NCBI RefSeq assembly: GCF_000428885.1
Contig: NZ_AUAU01000005.1
Location: forward strand, 151,659 to 215,658
DNA from: Geothrix fermentans DSM 14018
GTDB taxonomy: Bacteria > Acidobacteriota > Holophagae > Holophagales > Holophagaceae
Direction of reading: 5' to 3'
Length of the DNA stretch: 64,000 bases
Shown here: in pieces, positions 1 to 8,995 of the stretch
Position numbering within the stretch: position 1 is the first letter of the stretch
Layout: every line of letters begins with the position of its first letter
The notes under the pieces: model-generated
What the model saw: the letters and a program-made list of their open reading frames with translations, nothing else
Databases searched by the model: none
Told to the model about the DNA's origin: nothing
Program-made: the position numbers and the translations under genes

Positions 1-1262
1 CCGCTGCGCTCCGCGAGCTTCTGGACCTCGGCGGCCACCACCGCGAAGCCGCGCCCGTGGACCCCGGCGCGCGCCGCCTCGATGGCCGCATTGAGGGCCA
101 GGAGGTTGGTCTGGTAGGCCAGGTCCTCGACCATGCCGATGCGCTCTGCGATGCCACGCATGGCCTCCGCGGTCTCCGCGGCGGCACCGGTCCCGACCCG
201 CACCTCCTCGGCCACGCCCGCGGCCCGATCGCTCGCCTTCTTGGCATCTCCCGCGGCCCGGGTCGCCGCGGCGGCCAGCTCCTCCATGGAGGCCGTCAGC
301 TCCTCCACCGAGGCCGCCTGCTCCGAGGAGCCCTGGCTGACCTCCTGCGCCGTGTCGTTCACCTGGGCGCTGACCTGGCTCACGACCTCGACGGAGCGCT
401 GGATCGTGGCGGCCAGGGAGGCCACCGCCTCCCGCATGACGCCCAGGGCCCGGGTCATGGCCCCGGCCTCGTCCTGCGCGCCTTCGAAGGGCCGGAGGGT
501 GGGGTCCTCGCGGAAGTCGTACCGGGCCAGGCGCTCGAGGCTGGCGGTGATGGCGAGGATGGGCCGGGCGATCCGATGCCCGATGGTCGCCCACACCGCC
601 ACGGTCATGACCAGGCAGAGGATGATCACGACGAGCAGCACCTGGGTGCGCTGCCGGATGTCGGCCATCGCCGCCGCCCGCTCGGCTGCCACAACCGCGT
701 CGATGTCATCCACGTAGTTGCCGGTGCCGATCACCCAGCCGAACGAGGGCACCAGGAGCGAGTAGGCCCGCTTGGGCAGCGCGACGCTGCCGCCCTTCTT
801 GGGGAACCAGTAGTCGCTGTAGCCCCCGCCGGACACGCCGGCCTGGATGATGTTCCGCATGTACGGAATGCCCTTCAGGTCCACCGCGTCGATCCGGTTC
901 TTGCCTTCGAGGTTGGACTGGGTGGCATGCACGGTGTTCAGGCCGTCCACCGTGTCCGCCCAGAAGTAGCCGTCCCCGTCGTACCGGAGGCCGCGCAGGA
1001 GATCGGCGCCCAGGCGCTTCGCCTCGGCGGCCTGGATCTCGCCCTTCTCCTGCCGGTCGGCGATCGCCTTGAGCATGGACGCCGCCGTCTCGACCTCCAG
1101 GCGGGCCCGCCGGTCGTAGCTGTCGCGCAGGGTGCGCTCGAGCTGCTGGATGCGCTGTTCGGAGGTGCGCCGCCCCTCCATGATGAGGAAGGTTCCCAGG
1201 GCAATGCCCGCGATCGAAGCGGTCGCGACCGTGAAGGAGATGATCTTCGCTGCGATGCGCAT
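1..1262 (-). CDS. Methyl-accepting chemotaxis protein, 3' end cut by window edge
   Basis: About 420 residues of an inner-membrane chemoreceptor are visible, read leftwards from the ATG at 1262 ([10 protein letters not shown]). An N-terminal membrane helix is followed by a periplasmic single-Cache sensor domain ([19 protein letters not shown], then a [11 protein letters not shown] segment), typical of receptors for small organic acids. A second helix lies near residues 190-210, followed by a HAMP region. The signalling domain includes the hairpin core ([17 protein letters not shown]) and stops at ERSG at the window edge. It should pass ligand state to CheA/CheW. The ligand cannot be read from sequence. 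Nothing suggests damage; the missing part is only the second half of the signalling coiled coil. Confidence 0.93.
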   Translation of the reverse strand, partial: MRIAAKIISFTVATASIAGIALGTFLIMEGRRTSEQRIQQLERTLRDSYDRRARLEVETAASMLKAIADRQEKGEIQAAEAKRLGADLLRGLRYDGDGYFWADTVDGLNTVHATQSNLEGKNRIDAVDLKGIPYMRNIIQAGVSGGGYSDYWFPKKGGSVALPKRAYSLLVPSFGWVIGTGNYVDDIDAVVAAERAAAMADIRQRTQVLLVVIILCLVMTVAVWATIGHRIARPILAITASLERLARYDFREDPTLRPFEGAQDEAGAMTRALGVMREAVASLAATIQRSVEVVSQVSAQVNDTAQEVSQGSSEQAASVEELTASMEELAAAATRAAGDAKKASDRAAGVAEEVRVGTGAAAETAEAMRGIAERIGMVEDLAYQTNLLALNAAIEAARAGVHGRGFAVVAAEVQKLAERS

Positions 1263-1342
1263 GCCTGGGCCTCGTGAGCAGGGGCCCCTTCATCTGATCA
1301 CAGGGATTGGAGGCCGTGGTGACGAAACTTCCCCGGACGGGG

Positions 1343-1367
1343 CCCGGGACGCAGGGCGCGTCCCGGG
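1343..1367 (-). terminator. Intergenic hairpin, likely terminator
   Basis: A perfect 10-bp inverted repeat (cccgggacgc / gcgtcccggg) with a 5-base loop lies between the stop of the Fe-S oxidoreductase gene and the receptor gene, both on the minus strand. There is no long T run, so termination strength is uncertain. Confidence 0.45.
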
Positions 1368-1389
1368 TGGGTAACCGTAGCCGGGTGGG

Positions 1390-3429
1390 TCAGGCCTTCA
1401 GCGCCTTCGCGGCCAGCTCCAGCACGTCGGTGGTGGCCACGCCCTCGTGGTTCGTCTCGCCCGCTGCATTGTTCAGCATCACGTTGCAGAAGGGACAGCC
1501 CACGGCGATGGTGGTGGCCTTGGTCTCCAGGGCCTGCTCGAAGCGCTCGTGGTTCACGCGCTTGCCCAGGTGCTCCTCCAGCCAGAAGCGGCCTCCGCCG
1601 GCGCCGCAGCACATGGTGGCCTCGCCGTGCTTCTCCATCTCCGTGAGCTTCACGCCGGGGATGGCGCCCAGGATGGCCCTGGGGGCCTCCACTTGGCCGT
1701 TGATGCGGCTGAGGTAGCAGGGGTCGTGGTAGGTGAGGTCCACCTCCACCTTCTGGTCCAGCTTGAGCTTGCCCTCGGCCATGAGCTTGGCCACCAGCTC
1801 GGTGCCGTGCACCACCTCGAAGTCGCCGCCGAAGGCCGGGTACTCGTTCTTCAGGGTGTTCAGGCAGTGGGGGCAGTTGGTGACGACCTTCTTCACGCCG
1901 TGGCCCTTGAGGGTCTCGATGTTGGCCTCGGTGGCGGACTGGTAGAGGTACTCGTTGCCCAGGCGCCGGGCGGACTCGCAGGTGCAGCTCTCCTCGGTGC
2001 CCAGGATGGCGAAGGAGACGTTGGCGGCCTTGAGCAGCTTCACCAGGGACTTGGACACCTTCTGGCCCGCGGCGTCGTAGCTGCCGGCGCAGCCCACCCA
2101 GAAGAGGTACTCGGCCTCGGGGTTCTCGGCGAAGGTGGGCACCTCCAGGCCCTCGGCCCACTTGGCGCGGTCCGCCTGGGGCAGGTTCCAGGGGTTGCCC
2201 TGGCGCTCCATGCCCTTGAAGGCCACCTGGGCCTCGGCGGGGAAGTCGCTCTCCTCCAGCGTGAGGTAGCGGCGCATGCCCACGAGCTTGTCCACGAAGC
2301 TGATCTGCAGAGGGCAGGCCCACTCGCAGTAGCCGCAGCTGGTGCAGGCCCAGATGGTGTCCTGGCTGATCCAGCCTTCGAGCTGGGCCTTGCTCCAGGG
2401 CGCCTCCTCGTCGTCGCGCTTCCAGTAGGAGCCCTCGGGCACGGGACCGCCGATGAGCTTGCGGTCCTCGGGCACGGGCTTGTCCTGGGCCATCTGCTCC
2501 AGCGGCGTGGCCTTGAGGTAGTCGCGCAGGTCGTTGCCGAAGTTCTTGGGGCGCAGGGGCTTCCCGGTCAGCGTCGTGGGGCAGTTCTCCAGGCAGCGGC
2601 CGCACTCCACGCAGGTGTAGAAGTCCAGCATCTGCTTCCAGGTGAAGTCCTGGATCCGGTTGATGCCGAAGTGCTCGGCCTCCAGGTCCATGGGCTTGAG
2701 GTTCTTCTGGGGCTCCAGCTCGCGGAAGTAGATGTTGAAGAGGCTCGTGAAGACGTGGAAGTGCTTGGAGTAGGGCAGGAAGTTGGCGAAGAAGTAGAGG
2801 ACCGCCAGGTGCAGCCACCACATCGTCTTGTAGAGGACGGTGAGGCCCGTCTCGCTCAGGCCGCCCAGCCAGCCGGCCACGGCCACGCCCGCCGGGGACC
2901 AGGCGGCCCAGGCGGGATGGTGGAGGGCCACGAAGGCTCCGTCCGCCAGCAGGTCCGTGACCATGAGGCCGCCGATGAGGCTCAGGGTGGCCCAGGCGTC
3001 CCAGGAGTTCTCCAGGCGCCAGGGCTTGGCGGCCAGGCGGCGGAAGGTGGCCAGGCCCAGGCCCAGGAGCACCAGCACCTCGAAGATGTCCTTCGTGGCC
3101 TGGTAGCCCAGGCCGAAGCCGCCCAGGGCCTCGGTCATGTGGAAGACCGGGAAGAGGCCCTCCAGCACCAGGCCGATGGTGCGCAGGGAGAGGACGCAGA
3201 AGCCCCAGAAGATGAGGATGTGGTAGAAGCCCGCGTACTTGTCGCGGACCATGCGCTTCTGCATCAGCGCGAGGGTGAAGACGCCCTTGAGGCGCACCCA
3301 GGGCTGGTCGAAGCGGTTGTCCGGGAGGCCCGCCTTCATCGTGGCGATCCGCTTGCGGATGGTCACCGCGAAGAATCCGGCGGCCGCCAGCGTCATGATC
3401 CAGAACAGCGCGATTTCCAGGGCCTTCAT
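1390..3429 (-). CDS. Membrane iron-sulfur oxidoreductase, FadF / EtfAB:quinone oxidoreductase type
   Basis: A 679-residue protein. The N-terminal ~240 residues hold several membrane helices of the NarI-like haem-b type (YHILIFWGFCVLSLRTIGLVL and others, with conserved His). Next comes a soluble part with two [4Fe-4S] motifs, CVECGRCLENCP near residue 285 and CTSCGYCEWACP near 375, and two CCG-type cysteine regions (GCAGSYDAAG/CTCESARR and TMCCGAGGGRFW). This architecture is that of FadF-like proteins, which oxidise reduced electron-transfer flavoprotein and reduce menaquinone in beta-oxidation and related pathways. Other HdrD/GlcF-like roles are possible. No etfAB genes are in the window. A GGGAGG ribosome site sits 7 bases before the ATG at 3429. 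Confidence 0.88.
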   Translation of the reverse strand: MKALEIALFWIMTLAAAGFFAVTIRKRIATMKAGLPDNRFDQPWVRLKGVFTLALMQKRMVRDKYAGFYHILIFWGFCVLSLRTIGLVLEGLFPVFHMTEALGGFGLGYQATKDIFEVLVLLGLGLATFRRLAAKPWRLENSWDAWATLSLIGGLMVTDLLADGAFVALHHPAWAAWSPAGVAVAGWLGGLSETGLTVLYKTMWWLHLAVLYFFANFLPYSKHFHVFTSLFNIYFRELEPQKNLKPMDLEAEHFGINRIQDFTWKQMLDFYTCVECGRCLENCPTTLTGKPLRPKNFGNDLRDYLKATPLEQMAQDKPVPEDRKLIGGPVPEGSYWKRDDEEAPWSKAQLEGWISQDTIWACTSCGYCEWACPLQISFVDKLVGMRRYLTLEESDFPAEAQVAFKGMERQGNPWNLPQADRAKWAEGLEVPTFAENPEAEYLFWVGCAGSYDAAGQKVSKSLVKLLKAANVSFAILGTEESCTCESARRLGNEYLYQSATEANIETLKGHGVKKVVTNCPHCLNTLKNEYPAFGGDFEVVHGTELVAKLMAEGKLKLDQKVEVDLTYHDPCYLSRINGQVEAPRAILGAIPGVKLTEMEKHGEATMCCGAGGGRFWLEEHLGKRVNHERFEQALETKATTIAVGCPFCNVMLNNAAGETNHEGVATTDVLELAAKALKA

Positions 3430-3590
3430 GGCGGTGCCTCCCAGCAGTCAAGGTCCGGTTCGCCCCGCGGCGCGAGGCCGGGGGCCGGTCATTGTCTCAC
3501 CCGTTTATCAGGTATGCGGTCGAAGGCCCAGTGTAGCCGTGCCCATGACAAACTGAAGGCCCGACCTGGAGTCAGTTTCCGGAGCCCCCC

Positions 3591-3941
3591 TTGAGTCCCG
3601 TCCCCCTCGTCTTCGAAGCCGCCGTCACCCGCCCCCTGTCGGTGGTGTTCCGCGCCGGCGAAGCCTGGGAGGGCCATGACTACACGGTGGAGGTGGTGGC
3701 CGAGCGGCAGGGCCTGGACGGCTTCGACGTGGTGGTGGACTTCCGGGACCTGGAGGCCGCCCTGGACCGCAGCCTGGCGCCGCTCCAGGGAAAGCTCCTC
3801 TCGGACCTGGGCCTGGAGGGCCCCCTGGCCCTGGCCACGCGCCTGGCGGCCGAGCTGGCCCCCTTCGTGCCGCTGCCGGCGCGGCTCCGGGAGGTGGCCC
3901 TCACCGATGGGCGCGGGCGCCGGATGGCCGTCCGCCCTTGA
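3591..3941 (+). CDS. Degenerate 6-carboxytetrahydropterin synthase (QueD)-like protein
   Basis: A 116-residue protein from a TTG start preceded by GGAG. The pattern FEAAV...EGHDYTVEVVAE...VVVDFRDLEAALD...LSDLG follows the QueD/PTPS fold, which has FSAAH...GHxY.VEV...MVVDF.DLK...LDH. Two of the usual zinc histidines are absent: FSAAH is FEAAV and the LDH position reads LSD. Only the His of GHDY remains. It is therefore unlikely to be a normal zinc-dependent queuosine-pathway enzyme. Its stop overlaps the TTG start of the signal peptidase gene by 4 bases, so the two are probably co-translated. Confidence 0.6.
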   Translation: MSPVPLVFEAAVTRPLSVVFRAGEAWEGHDYTVEVVAERQGLDGFDVVVDFRDLEAALDRSLAPLQGKLLSDLGLEGPLALATRLAAELAPFVPLPARLREVALTDGRGRRMAVRP

Positions 3942-4369
3942 GGCCCTGGATCCCCCTCGCGGCCCTGGCCCTGGCCCTCTCCCCCCTGGCGGTGGTCCAC
4001 CCCGTCCGCATCTCGGGCCGCAGCATGGAACCGGCCCTCCACGACGGGGACCTGCGCTGGGCCCTGCGGGCCTGGGCCAGCCACACCCCCCGGCGGGGCG
4101 AGGTCTGGCTGGTGGAGGGGCCGCACGGCGCCTCGGTGAAGCGCGTGCTGGGCCTGCCGGGCGAGGCCGTCGAGTGGCGCGGCCCGGACCTGTGGATTGA
4201 CGGGCGGCGCCTCAACGAGCCCTGGGTGGTCCACCCGGAGCGCGGAGGCGAGGGCCGGTCGGCCGCCATGGAGGGCTACCTGGTCCTGGGTGACAACCGG
4301 CCCGACAGCCAGGATGGGCGCACCTGGGGCCGCCTGCCGCGCGCAGCCCTAAGGGGCCGCATCCTCTGA
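3938..4369 (+). CDS. lepB: Signal peptidase I (S26 family)
   Basis: A 143-residue membrane-anchored serine protease that removes signal peptides from exported proteins. One N-terminal membrane helix (IPLAALALALSPLAVV) is followed by box B with the nucleophile Ser (SGRSMEPAL), the general-base Lys in box D (VKRVLGLPGE) and box E (LVLGDNRPDSQDGR). It is shorter than the E. coli enzyme and close to minimal S26A forms. The TTG start overlaps the stop of the QueD-like gene. The C terminus ends just after box E, and the next gene is convergent with only one base between. Confidence 0.88.
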   Translation: MRPWIPLAALALALSPLAVVHPVRISGRSMEPALHDGDLRWALRAWASHTPRRGEVWLVEGPHGASVKRVLGLPGEAVEWRGPDLWIDGRRLNEPWVVHPERGGEGRSAAMEGYLVLGDNRPDSQDGRTWGRLPRAALRGRIL

Positions 4370-4370
4370 A

Positions 4371-4991
4371 CTATTTCTGCCGGGTGTAGGTGATCTCCAT
4401 GGTCCGGACCTCCTTGCCGCCCCGGGTCTCGTACCACTCCATCACGTGGGAGTCGTCGCTCAGGACCTTCACGACCTGGCGGATCTTGACCTTCGTCCCG
4501 GGTTTTATGATGTCGTCCATGTCGCCCTTGTAGGTGAAGGTCCTGGCGGCCGGGTCGTAGGTGCCGGTCATGACCAGGATGGCGGTGCCCATGTTGTCCA
4601 GCCACGTGGCCGTGAAGTGCCGGGCCAGGTTGTCATAGCCCGTGAGGCCCAGTCCCTGGAAGGCCATGCCGCCGAAGGTGCCCTTGTACTGCCCCTGGAT
4701 GAACCGCCCGTCCATCAGCGAGGTGTAGCTGGCCGTGCCGCTGGAGAGCTCGGGCGGAGCGCCGGGCTCCATCCACATCCTGGACGAGAAGGCCCAGTCG
4801 CCGGTGAGCGAGGCCAGGAGCTTGTGGTTCGGCCCTGGGGTGGCGGCCTTTTGCCAGGCCTCCATCATCGCCTGCTGCTCGGGGGTGGGGGCCTTCCCCT
4901 TCGCCTCCTGGGCCGCCAGGGACAGGGGCTGGGGCAGGGCCAGGATCAGGCCGCAGATCCATCCGCGGGAAACAAGGTGCCGTGAACGCAT
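4371..4991 (-). CDS. Exported DUF1579 family protein
   Basis: A 206-residue protein with a signal peptide (cleavage probably after LSLAAQ). The body matches the DUF1579 family: LASLTGDWAFSSRMWMEPG, FIQGQYKGTFGGMAFQGLGLTGYDN, then MTGTYDPAARTFTYKGD. Family members are lipocalin-like beta barrels of unknown function, often secreted. The gene is monocistronic and convergent with lepB. The start at 4991 is chosen because it gives an intact signal peptide. Confidence 0.75.
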   Translation of the reverse strand: MRSRHLVSRGWICGLILALPQPLSLAAQEAKGKAPTPEQQAMMEAWQKAATPGPNHKLLASLTGDWAFSSRMWMEPGAPPELSSGTASYTSLMDGRFIQGQYKGTFGGMAFQGLGLTGYDNLARHFTATWLDNMGTAILVMTGTYDPAARTFTYKGDMDDIIKPGTKVKIRQVVKVLSDDSHVMEWYETRGGKEVRTMEITYTRQK

Positions 4992-5141
4992 GATCGCCTC
5001 CAGACAAGGGACTCAGGTTCGAGCGGGAGCCAACCTACCACACCCACAAAACCGGCGGCAAAGCCAAGATTCATGCCGATTTTCAGGCCCGGCCGGGCCG
5101 GCCTCCGCCGGGTTGGGCTACGCTGGAGGGCTGGAGCTTCG

Positions 5142-6443
5142 ATGGACCGACTGGTGATCCAAGGTGGACATCCCCTGCGGGGGCGCATCCGGGTGTCCGG
5201 GGCCAAGAACGCGGCCCTGCCCTGCCTGGCGGCGGCGCTCCTGACCTCCGATCCCCTGGTCCTGTCCAACCTTCCCGCCGTGGCGGACATCCGCACCATG
5301 GTGAAGGTGCTCCAGGCCCTGGGCACGGAAGCCGCCCTCGAGCCGGAGGGCGAGGGCTTCGAGCTGACGGCGAAGCTGGCCTGCGCCGGCAGCGAGGATC
5401 CCAAGGCCCCCTACGAGCTGGTGAAGACCATGCGGGCCTCCATCCTGGTGCTGGGGCCCCTCCTCGCGCGGTTCGGGAAGGCCACCGTGAGCCTGCCCGG
5501 CGGCTGCGCCATCGGCGCGCGGCCCGTGAACCTGCACCTGGAGGCCCTGGAGCGCATGGGCGCCGTGATGGAGATCAGCCACGGCTACATCCACGCCTCC
5601 GTGAAGGGCCGGCTCAAGGCCATCGACCACGCCTTCCCCAAGGTGAGCGTGGGCGCCACCGAGAACCTCCTCATGGCCGCGGCCCTGGCCGAAGGCACCA
5701 CGGTGCTGCGCAACGCGGCCCAGGAGCCGGAGATCGGCGACCTCGCCCAGCTCCTCGTGAAGATGGGCGCCCAGATCGAGGGCATCGGGACCGGAACCCT
5801 CACGATCACCGGCGTCAAGCAGCTCCACGGCTGCGAGCACGCGGTCATCGCGGACCGCATCGAGGCGGGCACCTACCTCTGCGCCGTGGCCGCCGCCTGC
5901 GGCGACGTGGTGCTGGACCGCTGCGAGCCCGAGCACCTGCGCACCCTGCTGGACCTGCTGGAGCGATCGGGCTGCGTCATCACCGAGCGGGAGGGCCAGG
6001 ACGGCCGCCAGCTCCGCATCCAGCGCGAGTGCGGCCAGAAGCTGCGCTCCAAGGACATCACCACCCTGCCCTACCCGGGCTTCCCCACGGACCTCCAGGC
6101 CCAGGTGATGGCCGTCATGACCCAGGCCTGCGGCATCAGCGTCATCAACGAAGGCATCTTCGAGAACCGCTTCCAGCACGCCATGGAGCTGGAGCGCCTG
6201 GGCGCCAACCTGCGCACGGACGGCCGCACGGCCATCGTCGCTGGCCCCGCGGAGCTGACGGGCTGCACGGTCATGGCCACGGACCTGCGGGCCAGCGCCG
6301 CCCTCGTCATCGCCGGCCTCGTGGCCAAGGGCGAGACCATCGTGGACCGCATCTACCACCTGGACCGCGGCTACGCGGGCCTGGAGAAGAAGCTCCAGGG
6401 CGTGGGCGCCCGCATCGAGCGCGTGGGCGGCGGCCGGGTCTAG
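5142..6443 (+). CDS. murA: UDP-N-acetylglucosamine 1-carboxyvinyltransferase
   Basis: This enzyme transfers enolpyruvate from PEP to UDP-GlcNAc in the first committed step of peptidoglycan synthesis. The 433-residue length is standard. The N terminus MDRLVIQGGHPLRGRIRVSG and the SGAKNAALPCLAAALL segment are typical. The catalytic loop LPGGCAIGARPVNLH carries the active-site Cys at about residue 122, so the protein should be fosfomycin-sensitive in principle. An in-frame start exists 69 bases upstream (TTG-like region), but ATG 5142, with GGAGGG before it, matches family N termini. Confidence 0.96.
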   Translation: MDRLVIQGGHPLRGRIRVSGAKNAALPCLAAALLTSDPLVLSNLPAVADIRTMVKVLQALGTEAALEPEGEGFELTAKLACAGSEDPKAPYELVKTMRASILVLGPLLARFGKATVSLPGGCAIGARPVNLHLEALERMGAVMEISHGYIHASVKGRLKAIDHAFPKVSVGATENLLMAAALAEGTTVLRNAAQEPEIGDLAQLLVKMGAQIEGIGTGTLTITGVKQLHGCEHAVIADRIEAGTYLCAVAAACGDVVLDRCEPEHLRTLLDLLERSGCVITEREGQDGRQLRIQRECGQKLRSKDITTLPYPGFPTDLQAQVMAVMTQACGISVINEGIFENRFQHAMELERLGANLRTDGRTAIVAGPAELTGCTVMATDLRASAALVIAGLVAKGETIVDRIYHLDRGYAGLEKKLQGVGARIERVGGGRV

Positions 6444-6460
6444 GCCCAGCCTGGATCTCC

Positions 6461-7150
6461 TTGCGCCGCGCCGACCGCCTCTTCCAGATCGTGCAGCTGC
6501 TCCGGCGGGACCGCCTCAGCACCGCGGCGAAGTTGGCCCGGGAGCTGGGTGTCAGCGAGCGCACGCTCTACCGCGACATCGCCGACCTCATGGCCTCCGG
6601 CGTGCCCATCGAGAGCGAGGCGGGCGTCGGCTACAGCCTGCCCCGCCACTTCGACCTGCCGCCCTTCATGTTCAGCGCGGAGGAAGGCGAGGCCCTCCTT
6701 CTGGGGGCGCGCGTGGCGGCGGCCTGGGGCGATCCCTCGCTGCGGGAGGCGGCGGAGAGCCTCCTCCGGAAGGTGGAGGCCGTCCTGCCGCCCGGCCGGA
6801 GAACCTCGCTGTCGGACCTGCCGTTCCTCGTGCCGGACTTCCACGTCCCCCCGGAGACCGCCCGCTTCCTCGGGGCGCTCCGCCAGGGCCTCCGGGAAAG
6901 CCGGCGGGTCCGCCTCGCCTACGCCCGCGGGGACGGGACCGAATCCGAGCGGGTGGTGCAGCCCCTCGGCGTGATCTTCTGGGGCTACCGCTGGCACCTC
7001 GCGGCCTGGTGCGAGCTGCGCGAGGCCCTGCGGACCTTCCGCGTGGACCGGATCCAGTCCACGGAGCTGCTGGACCCCTTCGAGCCGGCGCCAGGGCGGA
7101 GCCTGGAGGACTACTTGGGAAAAATCAGAACGGAAAAGAACCAGATCTGA
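6461..7150 (+). CDS. HTH/WYL-domain transcriptional regulator (YafY-like)
   Basis: A 229-residue cytoplasmic regulator. The N terminus has a winged helix-turn-helix of the DeoR/HTH_11 type (RLSTAAKLARELGVSERTLYRDIADL). The C-terminal part is a WYL domain (RVRLAYARGDGTESERVVQPLGVIFWGYRWHLAAWCELREALRTFRVDRI, quoted in pieces), with the W-x-L core as GYRWHLAAW. WYL domains usually bind nucleotides or small effectors. The TTG start at 6461 lies 17 bases after the murA stop and gives the usual N terminus (LRRADRLFQIVQLL). Its target is unknown; the downstream DinB gene is a plausible neighbour target. Confidence 0.85.
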   Translation: MRRADRLFQIVQLLRRDRLSTAAKLARELGVSERTLYRDIADLMASGVPIESEAGVGYSLPRHFDLPPFMFSAEEGEALLLGARVAAAWGDPSLREAAESLLRKVEAVLPPGRRTSLSDLPFLVPDFHVPPETARFLGALRQGLRESRRVRLAYARGDGTESERVVQPLGVIFWGYRWHLAAWCELREALRTFRVDRIQSTELLDPFEPAPGRSLEDYLGKIRTEKNQI

Positions 7151-7230
7151 GGTTCGCTGTCGAAACACTCCTGCCACCAGGTTGTCAGGAGCCGGCGTCA
7201 TCATGGTCCTCCACCACCCAAGGAGCCCCC

Positions 7231-7734
7231 ATGGCCCTCGCCCAAGCCCTCCTCCCCGAGTTCGAGCACGAAATGGCCACCCTGCGCCGCGTGGTCGAGC
7301 GCATCCCCGCGGACCGGATGGACTACCGTCCGCACGCCAAGTCCTTCACCCTCCATGACCTGGCGAACCACCTGGTCACGATTCCCGGCTGGACCATCAC
7401 CACCCTGAAGGAGACGGAGCTGGACTTCGGCCTGCCCGAGACCCGGGCGAAGCAGCCCAAGCCCAGCGCGACCACGGAGGGGCTTCTGCGCACCCTGGAT
7501 ACCTGCGTGGAAGGGGCGCTGAAGGCCCTGACCGAAGCCTCGGACGAGGACTTCCAGGTGGTCTGGACCCTCAAGAACGAGGGCCAGGTGCTCATGGCCA
7601 TGCCGCGCATCGCGGTCTACCGCGGCTTCGTGATGAACCACCTCATCCACCACCGGGCCCAGGTGGCCGTCTACCTGCGCCTGCTCGACGTGCCGGTTCC
7701 TTCCATCTACGGCCCCAGCGCCGACGAGGCCTGA
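7231..7734 (+). CDS. DinB family protein
   Basis: A 167-residue four-helix-bundle protein. The metal-binding His triad of the DinB/YfiT fold is visible: His47 in LANHLVTIPGW and the C-terminal NHLIHHRAQ motif. Many family members are metal-dependent thiol transferases or are of unknown function. The ATG at 7231 is preceded by AAGGAG. It follows the WYL regulator in the same direction after 80 bases. Confidence 0.8.
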   Translation: MALAQALLPEFEHEMATLRRVVERIPADRMDYRPHAKSFTLHDLANHLVTIPGWTITTLKETELDFGLPETRAKQPKPSATTEGLLRTLDTCVEGALKALTEASDEDFQVVWTLKNEGQVLMAMPRIAVYRGFVMNHLIHHRAQVAVYLRLLDVPVPSIYGPSADEA

Positions 7735-7756
7735 GCCCGGCCTCCGACAGGAAAGA

Positions 7757-7940
7757 TTCACCACGGAGACACGGAACCCACGGAGGCGGCACGGAGGCCT
7801 CCGTGCATCTCCGTGATGGGCAGGCCGGAGGCCGCTTCCGGCCCAGCCGGAAGCCGCGGGAGGCGCCGGGTCCGGATCCTTCTCGGGGTATCCGGGCCCG
7901 GCGCCTCCCGTGTGCCCATGCTCCGCGCCTCCGTGGTGAA
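7757..7940. repeat. Nested inverted-repeat element in a 313-bp gene-free stretch
   Basis: No gene is seen between 7735 and 8047. Instead, outer arms ttcaccacggag (7757-7768) and ctccgtggtgaa (7929-7940) are exact reverse complements. Inside, cgggaggcgccggg (7857-7870) pairs exactly with 7897-7910, and several cacggagg / cctccgtg units lie near the left arm. This resembles a dispersed intergenic repeat of the REP/MITE kind. It would fold strongly as RNA and could also serve as the DinB-gene terminator. Confidence 0.7.
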
Positions 7941-8047
7941 CCTTCATATCATTTGGAGACAAACAGGTCGGAGCCGGACCCCGGCTCATCCCTGTGACGA
8001 CCTCCACCCGGGCCCTCGGCTACACTTGGGGCGAGATCGGGGGATCC

Positions 8048-8995
8048 ATGTTCGGCGAGATGAAGGTGTTTTCCGGGAGCAGCCACCCGGAGCTGGCGAA
8101 GGGCATCGCCACGCACATGGGCATGCCCCTGGGCAAGCTGAAGATCACCCGGTTCTCCAACGAGAACATCAAGGTGAAGGTCGAGGAGAACGTCCGCGAG
8201 TCGGACGTCTTCGTGATCCAGACCTCCTGCCCCCCCGTCAGCGACAACCTGATGGAGCTGCTCATCCTCATCGACGCCCTCAAGTTCGCGTCCGCGGCGC
8301 GCATCACGGCCGTGCTGCCCTACTTCCCCTACGCCCGCAGCGACAAGAAGGACGAGGCGCGCATCTCCATCACCGCCCGCCTGGTGGCCGACCTGCTGGA
8401 GACCGCCGGCGCGGACCGCGTGCTCACCATGACCCTGCACGCCCCGCAGATCCTGGGCTTCTTCCGCAAGCCCGCGGACCAGCTCCTGGCCACGCCCACC
8501 CTCACGAACTACTTCAAGACCAAGGACCTCTCCAACACCACGGTGGTGGCCACGGACGCCGGGGCCGCCAAGTTCGCCGGACACTTCGCCAAGCGCCTCT
8601 CCGTGCCCATGGCCATCATCGACAAGCGCCGCTTCGACGACTCCGAAAAGGCCCAGAGCGTGGCCCTCATCGGCGACGTGAAGGGCCGGGACGCCATCAT
8701 CTACGACGACGAGATCGCCACGGGCGGCTCCATCAAGGAGGCGGCCCGCATCCTCCGCGAGTTCGGGGCCCGCACGGTCCGCGTGGGCGTCACCCACGGC
8801 GTCCTCTCCGGCAACGCGGTGGAAACCCTCAACTCCGCGAACCTGGATGAGCTGGTGATCACCGACAGCATCCCGGTCCCGCCCGACCGCGCCAAGGCCC
8901 TGCCCAACCTGCGGGTGCTCTCCACGGCCGCGCTGTTCGGCGACGCCATCCTCCGCATCCACGGGGGCCGCAGCATCAGCGAAATGATGGACTGA
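8048..8995 (+). CDS. prs: Ribose-phosphate pyrophosphokinase
   Basis: The enzyme makes PRPP from ribose 5-phosphate and ATP for purine, pyrimidine, His, Trp and NAD synthesis. The protein has 315 residues, the usual class I length. Visible landmarks are TRFSNENIKVKVEENVR, the PYFPYARSDKK flexible-loop region, the catalytic MTLHAPQILGFF segment and the PRPP loop DDEIATGGS. In E. coli the last reads DDMIDTGGT, so one acidic residue differs. The start ATG 8048 (MFGEMKVFSG) was chosen over an upstream in-frame GTG. The stop overlaps the next ATG. Confidence 0.93.
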   Translation: MFGEMKVFSGSSHPELAKGIATHMGMPLGKLKITRFSNENIKVKVEENVRESDVFVIQTSCPPVSDNLMELLILIDALKFASAARITAVLPYFPYARSDKKDEARISITARLVADLLETAGADRVLTMTLHAPQILGFFRKPADQLLATPTLTNYFKTKDLSNTTVVATDAGAAKFAGHFAKRLSVPMAIIDKRRFDDSEKAQSVALIGDVKGRDAIIYDDEIATGGSIKEAARILREFGARTVRVGVTHGVLSGNAVETLNSANLDELVITDSIPVPPDRAKALPNLRVLSTAALFGDAILRIHGGRSISEMMD

